In this document: one piece after another, positions 42,082 to 49,164 of the stretch
Layout: each line of letters opens with the position of its first letter
Position numbering within the stretch: position 1 is the stretch's first letter
NCBI GenBank assembly: GCA_012031965.1
Contig: JAAUSC010000025.1
Location: 1 to 49,164 of the forward strand
Origin: Scytonema sp. RU_4_4
Lineage (GTDB): Bacteria; Cyanobacteriota; Cyanobacteriia; Cyanobacteriales; Nostocaceae
Reading direction: 5' to 3'
Length of the DNA: 49,164 nucleotides
Translations under genes and position numbers: made by a program
Notes under the pieces: generated by a model
Told to the model about the DNA's origin: nothing
What the model saw: only the letters and a program-made list of their open reading frames with translations
Databases searched by the model: none

Positions 42082-42257
42082 AGAGCTTCGCCAGCACCGA
42101 AACTGTTGTAGGGAGTTGGCAAGTCATAAGTTTTGAATGGCTCTAAAGGTGAAATATCTTCATTACTATCAAGTTCTTCCGCTAAAATGCGGATCAACTT
42201 GAGTTTATCGGGTGCAGAAAGCTGTCGAATGGCAGGAAGTAACTCTGTAAGTGTCAT
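42078..42257 (-). CDS. small antitoxin-like hypothetical protein
   Basis: A 59-residue protein reading MTLTELLPAIRQLSAPDKLK, then LIRILAEELDSNEDISPL and ending TPYNSFGAGEALL. GAGG lies about 8 bases before the ATG. Proteins of this look are common in cyanobacteria and often listed as antitoxin components, but no toxin gene is next to it here. It overlaps the end of the trypsin-like gene by 4 bases, tail to tail. The role is unknown. Confidence 0.65.
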   Translation of the reverse strand: MTLTELLPAIRQLSAPDKLKLIRILAEELDSNEDISPLEPFKTYDLPTPYNSFGAGEAL

Positions 42258-42430
42258 GTTTTAAGCCTCATCCTCTCTAAATCTATGAATGATTTAGGAT
42301 TGCTATTTCGCAAATATATTTAGTACACGTTACCTTAAAAGAATATAAATAAAATTCGTAAAGCAGGCTACGAAAGCTTGACAAAAATACTATCCTGTGC
42401 ATAAAGACAATAAGATAATTCTATAAAACC

Positions 42431-43420
42431 ATGAACCAGGTAGATTACCTCCGCATAAGTTTAATAGACCGCTGTAATTTCCGATGTCAATACTGTATGC
42501 CAGAGGGAGCAGAACTTGACTACATCCTCAAGCAGCAGTTGTTGACTGATGAGGAACTTCTAACCCTCATTGAAGAAGTGTTTATCCCCGTTGGATTTAC
42601 GAGGTTTCGTTTAACTGGGGGAGAACCTTTACTACGTCCCCGTGTGGTGGAATTGGTGAGAGCGATCGCCTCTCTCCCCCAAACCCAAGACCTCTCAATG
42701 ACAACAAACGGCTTTTTACTTGCTCCATTAGCGCAAAAGCTGTACGATGCTGGTTTGCGAAGAGTCAATATTAGCCTAGATTCCCTTGATTCCGACATCT
42801 TTGACCAAATTATTGGTAATCGCGGTCGTCCACGCTGGGAACAAGTTTGGCAGGGAATTCATGCAGCTTATTGCGTGGGATTTGACCCGCTGAAGCTGAA
42901 TGTGGTGGTCATTCCTGGCGTCAACGACCACGAAGTTCTGGATCTCGCGGCGTTGACAATTGATAAGCAATGGCACGTCCGATTTATTGAGTTTATGCCA
43001 ATTGGTAATTCGCAATTGTTTGGCGATCGCGGTTGGATATCTTCCCAAGAGTTACGTCAACGCATCCGCGAACGCTGGGGATTGACAGAATCTCAAGTTC
43101 GTGGTAATGGTCCTGCTGATGTCTTTCAGATTCCGGGAGCGAAGGGGACACTGGGATTTATCAGTCAGATGTCGGAGTGTTTTTGCGATCGCTGTAACCG
43201 GATGCGTCTTTCCGCTGATGGCTGGTTGCGTCCCTGTTTATTAAATGAAACGAGTCAAATTGATTTAAAAACTGCTCTGCGTGAAGGTGTCAGCACAGCC
43301 GAATTGCGGGAGCAGGTTAGGCACTTATTGGCAATTAAGCCAGAAATTAACTTCAAACAACGTTACTCAGGTACGACGACTGGTGTCTACACTCGCACGA
43401 TGTCACAAATTGGTGGTTGA
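42431..43420 (+). CDS. moaA: GTP 3',8-cyclase MoaA
   Basis: A 329-residue radical-SAM enzyme that starts molybdenum-cofactor synthesis by converting GTP to 3',8-cyclo-7,8-dihydro-GTP. The SAM-binding 4Fe-4S cluster motif is Cys15, Cys19, Cys22 (RCNFRCQYC); the GGEPLLRP stretch binds SAM; the second cluster is ligated by CFCDRC and the later Cys in GWLRPCLL, as in true MoaA. The C-terminus lacks an obvious GG pair beyond QIGG, which matches the conserved terminal Gly-Gly. The gene stands alone on the plus strand. Confidence 0.95.
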   Translation: MNQVDYLRISLIDRCNFRCQYCMPEGAELDYILKQQLLTDEELLTLIEEVFIPVGFTRFRLTGGEPLLRPRVVELVRAIASLPQTQDLSMTTNGFLLAPLAQKLYDAGLRRVNISLDSLDSDIFDQIIGNRGRPRWEQVWQGIHAAYCVGFDPLKLNVVVIPGVNDHEVLDLAALTIDKQWHVRFIEFMPIGNSQLFGDRGWISSQELRQRIRERWGLTESQVRGNGPADVFQIPGAKGTLGFISQMSECFCDRCNRMRLSADGWLRPCLLNETSQIDLKTALREGVSTAELREQVRHLLAIKPEINFKQRYSGTTTGVYTRTMSQIGG

Positions 43421-43533
43421 CACTGCTTCTAGTCCTTCAAGAAGGCAGTAATATTATGTCCGGTTAATCACTTACAATATGTCATTGCGTTAGCGCAATG
43501 ACAAGTATTCAAGCGGACATGATATAAAAAGTA

Positions 43534-43575
43534 AAAGGCAAAAAGAAAGAAATCATTCCTCTTTCTTTTGCCTTT
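43534..43575. terminator. hairpin between convergent moaA and rpsD
   Basis: AAAGGCAAAAAGAAAG (43534-43549) pairs with CTTTCTTTTGCCTTT (43561-43575) with one bulged A. A/T-rich bases follow on both strands, so it could end both transcripts. Confidence 0.45.
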
Positions 43576-43596
43576 TGCCTTTTGCCATTTGCTTTT

Positions 43597-44205
43597 TTAA
43601 GCTTGACGTGAGTAGTATTCCACCACAAGCAGTTCGTTAATTTGTAGCGCCACCCACTCGCGCTCAATGAGGCGGTTGACTTTGCCAACCAGCTTGTTTT
43701 TGTCAAACTCCAGATGGCTGGGTAGGTTTGCCAAACCAGGGTATTGTAAGTTAGCTTCCACCAACTTCCGTGATTGTTCCCGGTTTCTGACGGCAATTGC
43801 CTCTCCAGCACGACATTGGTAACTGGCAATATTGACAACGCGACCGTTAACTGTGACATGACCGTGATTCACCAGCTGACGAGCTGCGGGAATCGTGGGA
43901 GCCATTCCCATACGGAAAATTGTATTATCTAACCGCATTTCTAGCAACTGCAGCAGCACTTGTCCGGTAGAGCCTGTAACGCGTCTAGCTTTGCGTACGT
44001 AGCGCAGCAATTGTTTTTCCGTCACACCGTAGTTAAAACGGAGTTTTTGCTTTTCTTCCAACCGGATGGCATATTCAGAACGCTTTTTGCGGTTCTGACC
44101 ATGCTGACCTGGCGGGTAAGCGCGTCTAGCGCTTTTACGAGTTAATCCTGGTAAGTCGCCTAAGCGACGTACAACCCTAAGGCGTGGTCCTCTGTATCGG
44201 GACAT
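43597..44205 (-). CDS. rpsD: 30S ribosomal protein S4
   Basis: A 202-residue S4 protein, a primary 16S rRNA-binding protein that starts 30S assembly. [20 protein letters not shown] is the standard N-terminus; the S4 RNA-binding domain contains [12 protein letters not shown] and [15 protein letters not shown]; the end is VVEYYSRQA. Length is typical for cyanobacteria. It is a single gene here, between moaA and the S9 peptidase. Confidence 0.97.
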   Translation of the reverse strand: MSRYRGPRLRVVRRLGDLPGLTRKSARRAYPPGQHGQNRKKRSEYAIRLEEKQKLRFNYGVTEKQLLRYVRKARRVTGSTGQVLLQLLEMRLDNTIFRMGMAPTIPAARQLVNHGHVTVNGRVVNIASYQCRAGEAIAVRNREQSRKLVEANLQYPGLANLPSHLEFDKNKLVGKVNRLIEREWVALQINELLVVEYYSRQA

Positions 44206-44386
44206 GAGTTTCTTAAATTTAATCCTGCTTAACTTTACCCAGACATATAATTATATAGCAGTCCTATTTGAGTTGTGACATCAAGGGATTGGATGAACAA
44301 AGATACTAGAAAAGTGACCATTGCGGGATGTATCCTGAGTCAGGTATTGGTAATTTTGAATATGAGCTTGCCTTCGCTGACTCAAA

Positions 44387-46792
44387 ATGGACAATTTCCC
44401 TATAAATCCCCCCATTATTGAACAATTCTGGCAATCTCCTCCAGAACCGATTAACCAAATTCTTGATGTTCCACCGCCACCCGCTATTTTGCTCTCTCCC
44501 AACAGAGAATGGATGGTAGAGTTGGAAAGACCATTGTTGCTTCCCATTTCCTTGCTTGCAGAAACGGAAGTTCCTTTGGCAGGTTTTCTTATTAATCCTA
44601 AAACGAATGCACCTGCTCGCTCTAACCCTTTTCAAAGCATGAGAGTTAGGACCCTCATCTCTGTTGAGATGAGTAAAACGGTGGCGCTTCCTGACGACGC
44701 CCAGATTGGTTTCTTAAAGTGGTCACCTGATAGCCGAAAACTTGCCTTTACTCTCACTCAAGCCACGGGATTGGAACTGTGGTTTATGGATGTTGCAGAT
44801 TTCATTCCCCAGCGGTTAACAGAGCCAGTTCTCAACGCTGCATATGGAGAACCGTATCGTTGGTTGTCAGATGAGACACTGATCTGCAAGTTCATTCCGG
44901 GCGATGCTCCAGAAGGGAGCCGCGCAAGGTGCGATCGCCCTAAGCCTCCTTCTGAACCAGCCGTTCCACCAGGACCCCTGATTCAAGAAAATCTGGACGG
45001 TAAAAGCCCAACTCGTACTTACACAAATCTACTGCAAAATCCTCACGATGAGGCGCTACTTGAATACTACTTAACCTCGACCTTGGAGAAAGTGACGCTA
45101 GATGGTCATCGCACTTTGTTAGTGTCTAGCAGTCTCATTCATGAAGCCATACCTTCTCCTGATAGCAAATTTATTCTACTCACCACGCTGCACCGACCGT
45201 TTTCTTACCAAGTTCCAATCTCGTATTTTCCCAAAAAAATTGAAGTTATTGATGATACAGGGAAATTGGCTTATGAAATTGCCGATATACCTCTTTTTAT
45301 CCGTCGTACAACTAAATTTGATGAAGTTCGCACAGGGCGGAGGGGAGTCTCTTGGCGCAGCGATGCAAAAGCGACATTATCTTGGTTAGAAGCTTTAGAC
45401 GAGGGTGATCCAACACGGGATGTTCCCAAACGGGATGCTTTATTTGAATTGGATGCTCCCTTTATCGATACACCAAAGCAACTTTGGCAATCCGAGTACC
45501 GCTTTCATAACCTTGCTTGGGGTAAAGAAGATGTCGCTCTGGTTTGGGAACGATGGTACGATACCCGCAAAGAACGAATCTGGCGTATCTACCCCAAAGC
45601 ACCTGAAACACCGCCACAACTACTCTTTGACCGCAGTTATGAAGATAAATACACTGACCCTGGGTCAACCTTGATGACTGTGGGACCTTACAGGTATAGG
45701 GTTTTGCGCTTTGCACCACAGGGCAATATCATTTACTTGAGTGGGCGAGGAGCTTCAGCCAATGGAATGTATCCGTTTTTAGATTGCTTGGATTTGGAAA
45801 CAGGAAACAAACAACGCTTATGGCAATGTCAAGACCCATATCTTGAGGAAATTTGTTATTTATTGGATGACGAAGCACAAACTGTGATCACTCGTCGCCA
45901 ATCTCAAACTGAGCCACCCAATTATTTTCTCTGGAACCATCAGGATAACCAGATTCCTATCGCGCTGACACATTATCAAGACCCTGCTCCCCAATTGGCT
46001 GGAGTTTACAGTGAGTTGGTGAAATATCAGCGAGGTGATGGTGTGCAACTGTCAGCGAAGTTATATCTGCCTCCTGGTTATGATACTAAGCGAGATGGTC
46101 CTCTGCCGATATTATTTTGGGTTTATCCGGAGGAGTTTAAAGATAAGGAATTTGCAGGACAGATTACGAAATCTGAAAACACTTTCAGCCGTCCCAATCG
46201 TGCTTCTGTTTTATTTCTACTAACGCAAGGCTATGCAGTTCTTTCTGGTCCTACTTTACCAATTATTGGCGAAGGTGATGCAGAGCCAAATGATACCTAC
46301 GTAGAGCAATTAATTGCTGGAGCACAAGCAGCAGTGAACTATGTGGTAGAGCGTGGTATTGCCGACCCCAATCGTATTGGTATTGGAGGACACTCTTACG
46401 GAGCGTTTACTGCTGTGAATTTACTTATACATACAGATTTATTTCGTATAGGTATTGCTAGGAGTGGTGCTTACAACCGAACCCTGACTCCCTTTGGTTT
46501 TCAAGGAGAGCAACGCAATTTCTGGGAAGCACAACAAACTTACATTCATATGTCTCCTTTTACTCATGCTGCAAAAGTTAAAGCGCCACTTTTGCTGATT
46601 CATGGAAAAAAAGATACCAATCCTGGTACTTATCCATTACAAACAGAACGACTGTATGAAGCGCTTAAGGGATTGGGAGCAACTGTTCGCTTGGTAGTAT
46701 TACCTTTAGAAGACCACGGCTATCGTTCTCGTGAAGGGGTTGCTCATGTCCTTTGGGAGATAATCAACTGGTGCGATAAGTATCTCAAATGA
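44387..46792 (+). CDS. S9-family prolyl-oligopeptidase-like peptidase
   Basis: An 801-residue S9 serine peptidase, with an N-terminal beta-propeller (WSPDSRKLAFTLT and PSPDSKFILLTTL are propeller blades) and a C-terminal alpha/beta-hydrolase. Triad: Ser670 in GIGGHSYGAFTA, Asp743 in HGKKDTNPGT and His777 in LEDHGYRSRE. No signal peptide is seen. It resembles plant and cyanobacterial glutamyl-endopeptidase-like S9 enzymes by overall plan. Residues about 172-184 (APEGSRARCDRP) are encoded by a 40-bp repeat (44899-44938) also found inside the DUF218 gene; it keeps the frame and lies in a loop rich in Pro. No ribosome binding site marks the start well. Confidence 0.9.
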   Translation: MDNFPINPPIIEQFWQSPPEPINQILDVPPPPAILLSPNREWMVELERPLLLPISLLAETEVPLAGFLINPKTNAPARSNPFQSMRVRTLISVEMSKTVALPDDAQIGFLKWSPDSRKLAFTLTQATGLELWFMDVADFIPQRLTEPVLNAAYGEPYRWLSDETLICKFIPGDAPEGSRARCDRPKPPSEPAVPPGPLIQENLDGKSPTRTYTNLLQNPHDEALLEYYLTSTLEKVTLDGHRTLLVSSSLIHEAIPSPDSKFILLTTLHRPFSYQVPISYFPKKIEVIDDTGKLAYEIADIPLFIRRTTKFDEVRTGRRGVSWRSDAKATLSWLEALDEGDPTRDVPKRDALFELDAPFIDTPKQLWQSEYRFHNLAWGKEDVALVWERWYDTRKERIWRIYPKAPETPPQLLFDRSYEDKYTDPGSTLMTVGPYRYRVLRFAPQGNIIYLSGRGASANGMYPFLDCLDLETGNKQRLWQCQDPYLEEICYLLDDEAQTVITRRQSQTEPPNYFLWNHQDNQIPIALTHYQDPAPQLAGVYSELVKYQRGDGVQLSAKLYLPPGYDTKRDGPLPILFWVYPEEFKDKEFAGQITKSENTFSRPNRASVLFLLTQGYAVLSGPTLPIIGEGDAEPNDTYVEQLIAGAQAAVNYVVERGIADPNRIGIGGHSYGAFTAVNLLIHTDLFRIGIARSGAYNRTLTPFGFQGEQRNFWEAQQTYIHMSPFTHAAKVKAPLLLIHGKKDTNPGTYPLQTERLYEALKGLGATVRLVVLPLEDHGYRSREGVAHVLWEIINWCDKYLK
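44899..44938 (-). repeat. 40-bp interspersed repeat, copy 2 (inside S9 peptidase gene)
   Basis: Reverse-complement match (37 of 40) to 4659-4698. With flanks it is bounded by GGGCGAT and ATCGCCC. Here the host gene stays in frame. Confidence 0.8.
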
Positions 46793-46834
46793 TTTCTGCA
46801 ACAAGTTATCACCCCTAGAGCAAATAGGTGAATC

Positions 46835-47620
46835 ATGAATCATGCCAAGCTGTATCATATTGGGTTTGGAAGAAATGACTTTGGAGAGCAACCACCAACC
46901 ATTGCTTTATTATCTGGTGACCCTGAACGAGCACGGCTCATTGCTCATTCCTATTTGCACTCTGTGCGTATTTTGTCCGAAAACCGAGGGTTGAATAGTT
47001 ATGTAGGTATTCTACCTAACGGGAAAGCGCTTTTATCTGCGACGAGTGGGATGGGAGCACCATCCACAAGTATTGTTGTTAACGAGTTGATCCAAGTTGG
47101 CATTCGGCTGATCATTCGTGTCGGCACTTGCGGCTCTATTCAAAAACATGTATCAGTTGGTAGCATCGTGATTACGAGTGCTGCCTTATGTCGGCAAGGA
47201 GCAGCTAACGATATTGCACCTGTTGAGTATCCCGCAGCTGCTGACCCGTTTGTGACGGTAGCTTTGGTTGAGGCGGCGCGGGAACTAAAGGTGAAACACC
47301 ACATGGGCATTACCGCCTCAGTTGATACTTTCTACGAAGGACAAGAGCGAACCCAGGCTGTAAACCGACATTTGTTGCGCTCACTGCGCGGCGTGACAGA
47401 AGAATATCGCTCTTTGAACGTGCTGAACTACGAAATGGAGTGTGGGACTTTGTTCAAAATGGCGGGGGTGTATGGTTTTAGAGCAGGCTGTGTATGTGAT
47501 GTCGTCGCCCAACGTACAGTTGGTGAAGAGATCATATTGGCACAGAAAGATGTTGCGATTGACAATGCAATCAAGCTAGCTGTGCAGGCAGTACAGCACT
47601 GGAAGGAACCAGAAGAATAA
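46835..47620 (+). CDS. nucleoside phosphorylase (uridine-phosphorylase-like)
   Basis: A 261-residue protein of the PNP/UDP family, which splits nucleosides with phosphate to free base and ribose 1-phosphate. Marks are LLSGDPERARLIAHSYL (phosphate-binding Gly and Arg), SGMGAPSTSIVVNELI, IRVGTCGSIQ, and the substrate loop NYEMECGTLFKMAG with the conserved Glu-Met-Glu. The length and SGMGAPS form fit uridine phosphorylase more than purine enzymes. An AGGTGA ribosome binding site lies just before the ATG. It follows the S9 peptidase gene at about 40 bases and may be co-transcribed. Confidence 0.9.
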   Translation: MNHAKLYHIGFGRNDFGEQPPTIALLSGDPERARLIAHSYLHSVRILSENRGLNSYVGILPNGKALLSATSGMGAPSTSIVVNELIQVGIRLIIRVGTCGSIQKHVSVGSIVITSAALCRQGAANDIAPVEYPAAADPFVTVALVEAARELKVKHHMGITASVDTFYEGQERTQAVNRHLLRSLRGVTEEYRSLNVLNYEMECGTLFKMAGVYGFRAGCVCDVVAQRTVGEEIILAQKDVAIDNAIKLAVQAVQHWKEPEE

Positions 47621-47802
47621 AAACTTTATAATTTTTTACAAAAATTGACAAGTCTTTCCAATTTAAATATTCCCGTCTTTTGGTAGATGGTTAATACTTC
47701 GTAAGAAAGTTTTATAAGAAAGTTGGAAAAAATCGGGAACAGATAACTAAGCTCTGGTTCTAGTACAAATACATAAAACTAAAAACAGCGAGTAGGCTCA
47801 AG

Positions 47803-48504
47803 ATGCAACTGGCTCCCTTGTTTCCTATTTTCTACCGCATCCTCAAACCAGCATTTCCTAACTGCCTTTGGTGTGGAGATGCAAACTCCAAAATCATCGC
47901 ACTGACCTTTGATGATGGTCCGCATCCCCAATATACGCCGCAACTGTTGAAAGTTTTAGAGCATTACAACGTCACAGCTAGTTTCTTCTGGCTAGGTGCT
48001 TGCGTCAACCGTTCACCAGGTATAGCCAAACAGGTGTGCGATCGCGGACATTGGATTGGCTTGCATGGCTATGAACATCAAAATTTTCCCATGTTGTCCC
48101 CGACAGAGCTTAAGGACAGCTTAGAAAAAACCCAAGCTGCTATCTACAGTGCTTGTCATCTGACATCCGAAAAAGTGCGCGATGTCCGTCCACCCAATGG
48201 TTTGTTTACACCTACAACATTAAAATTATTGAGCCAGTGGAATTATCGCCCTGTTATGTGGAGCGTTGTACCGGAGGACTGGGTAAGACCAGGAATCACC
48301 ACAGTGACGCAGCGAATTCTCCACCAGGTCTGTAACGGTTCACTGATTGTTTTGCATGACGGTGCATGCGGCGGACAGGATGTCACAGCAACAACACAAG
48401 CCCTTATTCCTCAACTTATGGAACAAGGCTACCAATTTGTAACGGTAGACACTCTCTGGAAGCAAGCTAGGGGGAAATGGGGAATGGGGGAGTTGAGAGA
48501 GTAG
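47803..48504 (+). CDS. polysaccharide deacetylase (NodB domain)
   Basis: A 233-residue NodB-homology (CE4) deacetylase acting on N-acetylated glycans such as peptidoglycan or exopolysaccharide. The metal triad is Asp in LTFDDGPHPQYT and the His pair in HGYEHQNF; the catalytic RPPNG and LHDG motifs follow in order. No signal peptide is obvious; the N-terminus MQLAPLFPIFYRILKPAF is only mildly hydrophobic, so location is uncertain. The C-terminal tail RGKWGMGELRE is encoded by G-rich bases that look repeat-derived. The gap before it (47621-47802) holds no gene that I can see. Confidence 0.9.
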   Translation: MQLAPLFPIFYRILKPAFPNCLWCGDANSKIIALTFDDGPHPQYTPQLLKVLEHYNVTASFFWLGACVNRSPGIAKQVCDRGHWIGLHGYEHQNFPMLSPTELKDSLEKTQAAIYSACHLTSEKVRDVRPPNGLFTPTTLKLLSQWNYRPVMWSVVPEDWVRPGITTVTQRILHQVCNGSLIVLHDGACGGQDVTATTQALIPQLMEQGYQFVTVDTLWKQARGKWGMGELRE

Positions 48505-48543
48505 AGAGAAATAATAACCGATGACTCTTGACTTTTGACTAAC

Positions 48544-48870
48544 TTACCGCGTTTGAGCAGCTTCAGATTTCAAGCTGGGAGTTAAGGAAAGTTCGTCAGT
48601 TCCTAAAAGATGATGTATCTCGCTGAGTGAACTAGGTTTTGCAGCAGGCTCATCGGGTGAATCGCTTGTGTGTTGAATTAAATCTTCTACTTGGCAATTC
48701 AGAGCTTTGCAAAACCTGATGATTCTCTCAATGTGATCTGTCCCAGTCCTTCCGCTTTCCCAGTTCTGAATGGTACTTTCGGTCACGCCCACGAGGCGTG
48801 AAAGCTCAAGTTGGGTCAGTCCCGCCTTTTCACGTAGAAAAGCGATTCGTGGTTTTGCCTTCTGTTTCAC
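48544..48870 (-). CDS. XRE-family helix-turn-helix regulator
   Basis: A 108-residue protein with an N-terminal XRE/Cro-type DNA-binding domain: FLREKAGLTQLELSRLVGVT, then ESTIQNWESGRTG as recognition helix, and FCKALNCQVEDLI closing the five-helix fold. The C-terminal 40 residues are acidic and serine-rich without a known domain. It is divergent from a reading frame that starts at 49061, with about 190 bases between, an arrangement typical of a regulator and its target. Regulon unknown. Confidence 0.88.
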   Translation of the reverse strand: MKQKAKPRIAFLREKAGLTQLELSRLVGVTESTIQNWESGRTGTDHIERIIRFCKALNCQVEDLIQHTSDSPDEPAAKPSSLSEIHHLLGTDELSLTPSLKSEAAQTR

Positions 48871-49060
48871 AGCTATAGCGTATTTATCTAACCTTTAGCC
48901 GTAGATTCTAGCACCAAAAAAAACTTGTGCCCAAAAATTTTCCCCAAAAATTTTTGTCCAGGCTCTTGACGCACCCAAAATCTTTAGTTAAAACATTTAG
49001 GTATAGAGTTCACCTCTATCTCTAGTCATCTTTGGGGGAGAAGGGCAAAACAGAGAGCAA

Positions 49061-49164
49061 ATGAAGCGCATCGCGCATTTTTCAAAAATCTTTTTAGAGA
49101 AATACGAAATGATGCAATTCGATGATGTAGTTCTCAATAGGAAAACAAACAGAGAAAAAAACAC
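49061..49164 (+). CDS. 5' end of an unidentified gene, cut by the window edge
   Basis: From ATG 49061 (after CAGAGAG) the frame MKRIAHFSKIFLEKYEMMQF then DDVVLNRKTN stays open to the last base. It is too short to recognise. Its divergent XRE neighbour and the ribosome-binding-site-like purines make it plausible. An inner start at 49109 is also possible. Confidence 0.4.
   Translation, partial: MKRIAHFSKIFLEKYEMMQFDDVVLNRKTNREKN

Overview
The window comes from a filamentous, probably heterocyst-forming cyanobacterium (order Nostocales, inferred). It carries the chlorophyll Mg-chelatase subunit chlH, a DevBCA-type exporter, a DUF1802 protein, Uma2 endonucleases, a cyanobacterial lipid-A-disaccharide-synthase-like protein and many GCGATCGC (HIP1) octamers. 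Base composition is moderately AT-rich. No rRNA, tRNA, CRISPR array or intact insertion sequence is visible. There is a decayed ISKra4-like transposase tail at the left edge, one 101-bp MITE-like element, and many short interspersed repeats, several of them inside coding regions.

Layout. 0-2.4 kb: transposase remnant, then a GHMP sugar kinase overlapping a sugar nucleotidyltransferase. 2.7-3.0 kb: an orphan terminator preceded by paired segments, a candidate small RNA. 3.0-6.7 kb: glutaredoxin-like protein, a CysA-type ATPase, a frameshifted YdcF/DUF218 gene, a hicAB module with a nonsense codon in hicA, and a Uma2 protein. 6.7-12.5 kb: chlH and the divergent lpxB-like gene. 12.5-13.5 kb: gene-free, decayed repeated DNA. 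13.5-18.5 kb: interrupted aldo/keto reductase, DUF1802 protein, a small conserved-looking protein, gamma-glutamyltransferase and a methyltransferase. 18.6-22.0 kb: devBCA-type export operon. 22.3-25.5 kb: phytochelatin-synthase-like protein and a three-gene osmoprotectant-type ABC transporter. 25.9 kb: Cu/Zn superoxide dismutase.

26.7-42.3 kb is the accessory island and the most unusual part. On the minus strand, in transcription order: vapBC-like pair, Uma2, a glycine-rich membrane protein with a possibly GrpE-like tail, an Hsp70/actin-like ATPase with a C-terminal membrane hairpin, an N-terminally truncated patatin fused to an AAA-like ATPase, a 1171-residue AAA-like/FHA/class A penicillin-binding-protein fusion whose transpeptidase SxxK motif reads SxxN, and a free-standing second copy of the Hsp70-like protein's membrane tail. 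Beside them lie a frameshifted TPR gene, a truncated CHAT caspase-like protease and a trypsin-like protease. The combination of NTPases, proteases, a lipase relic and a cell-wall synthase resembles NTP-dependent conflict systems described from multicellular bacteria, but that reading is inference.

42.4-49.2 kb is mostly core: moaA, rpsD, an S9 peptidase, a nucleoside phosphorylase, a polysaccharide deacetylase, and an XRE regulator divergent from a reading frame that leaves the window. Broken genes are frequent (transposase, DUF218, hicA, aldo/keto reductase, TPR gene); some single-base breaks could be sequencing or assembly errors.
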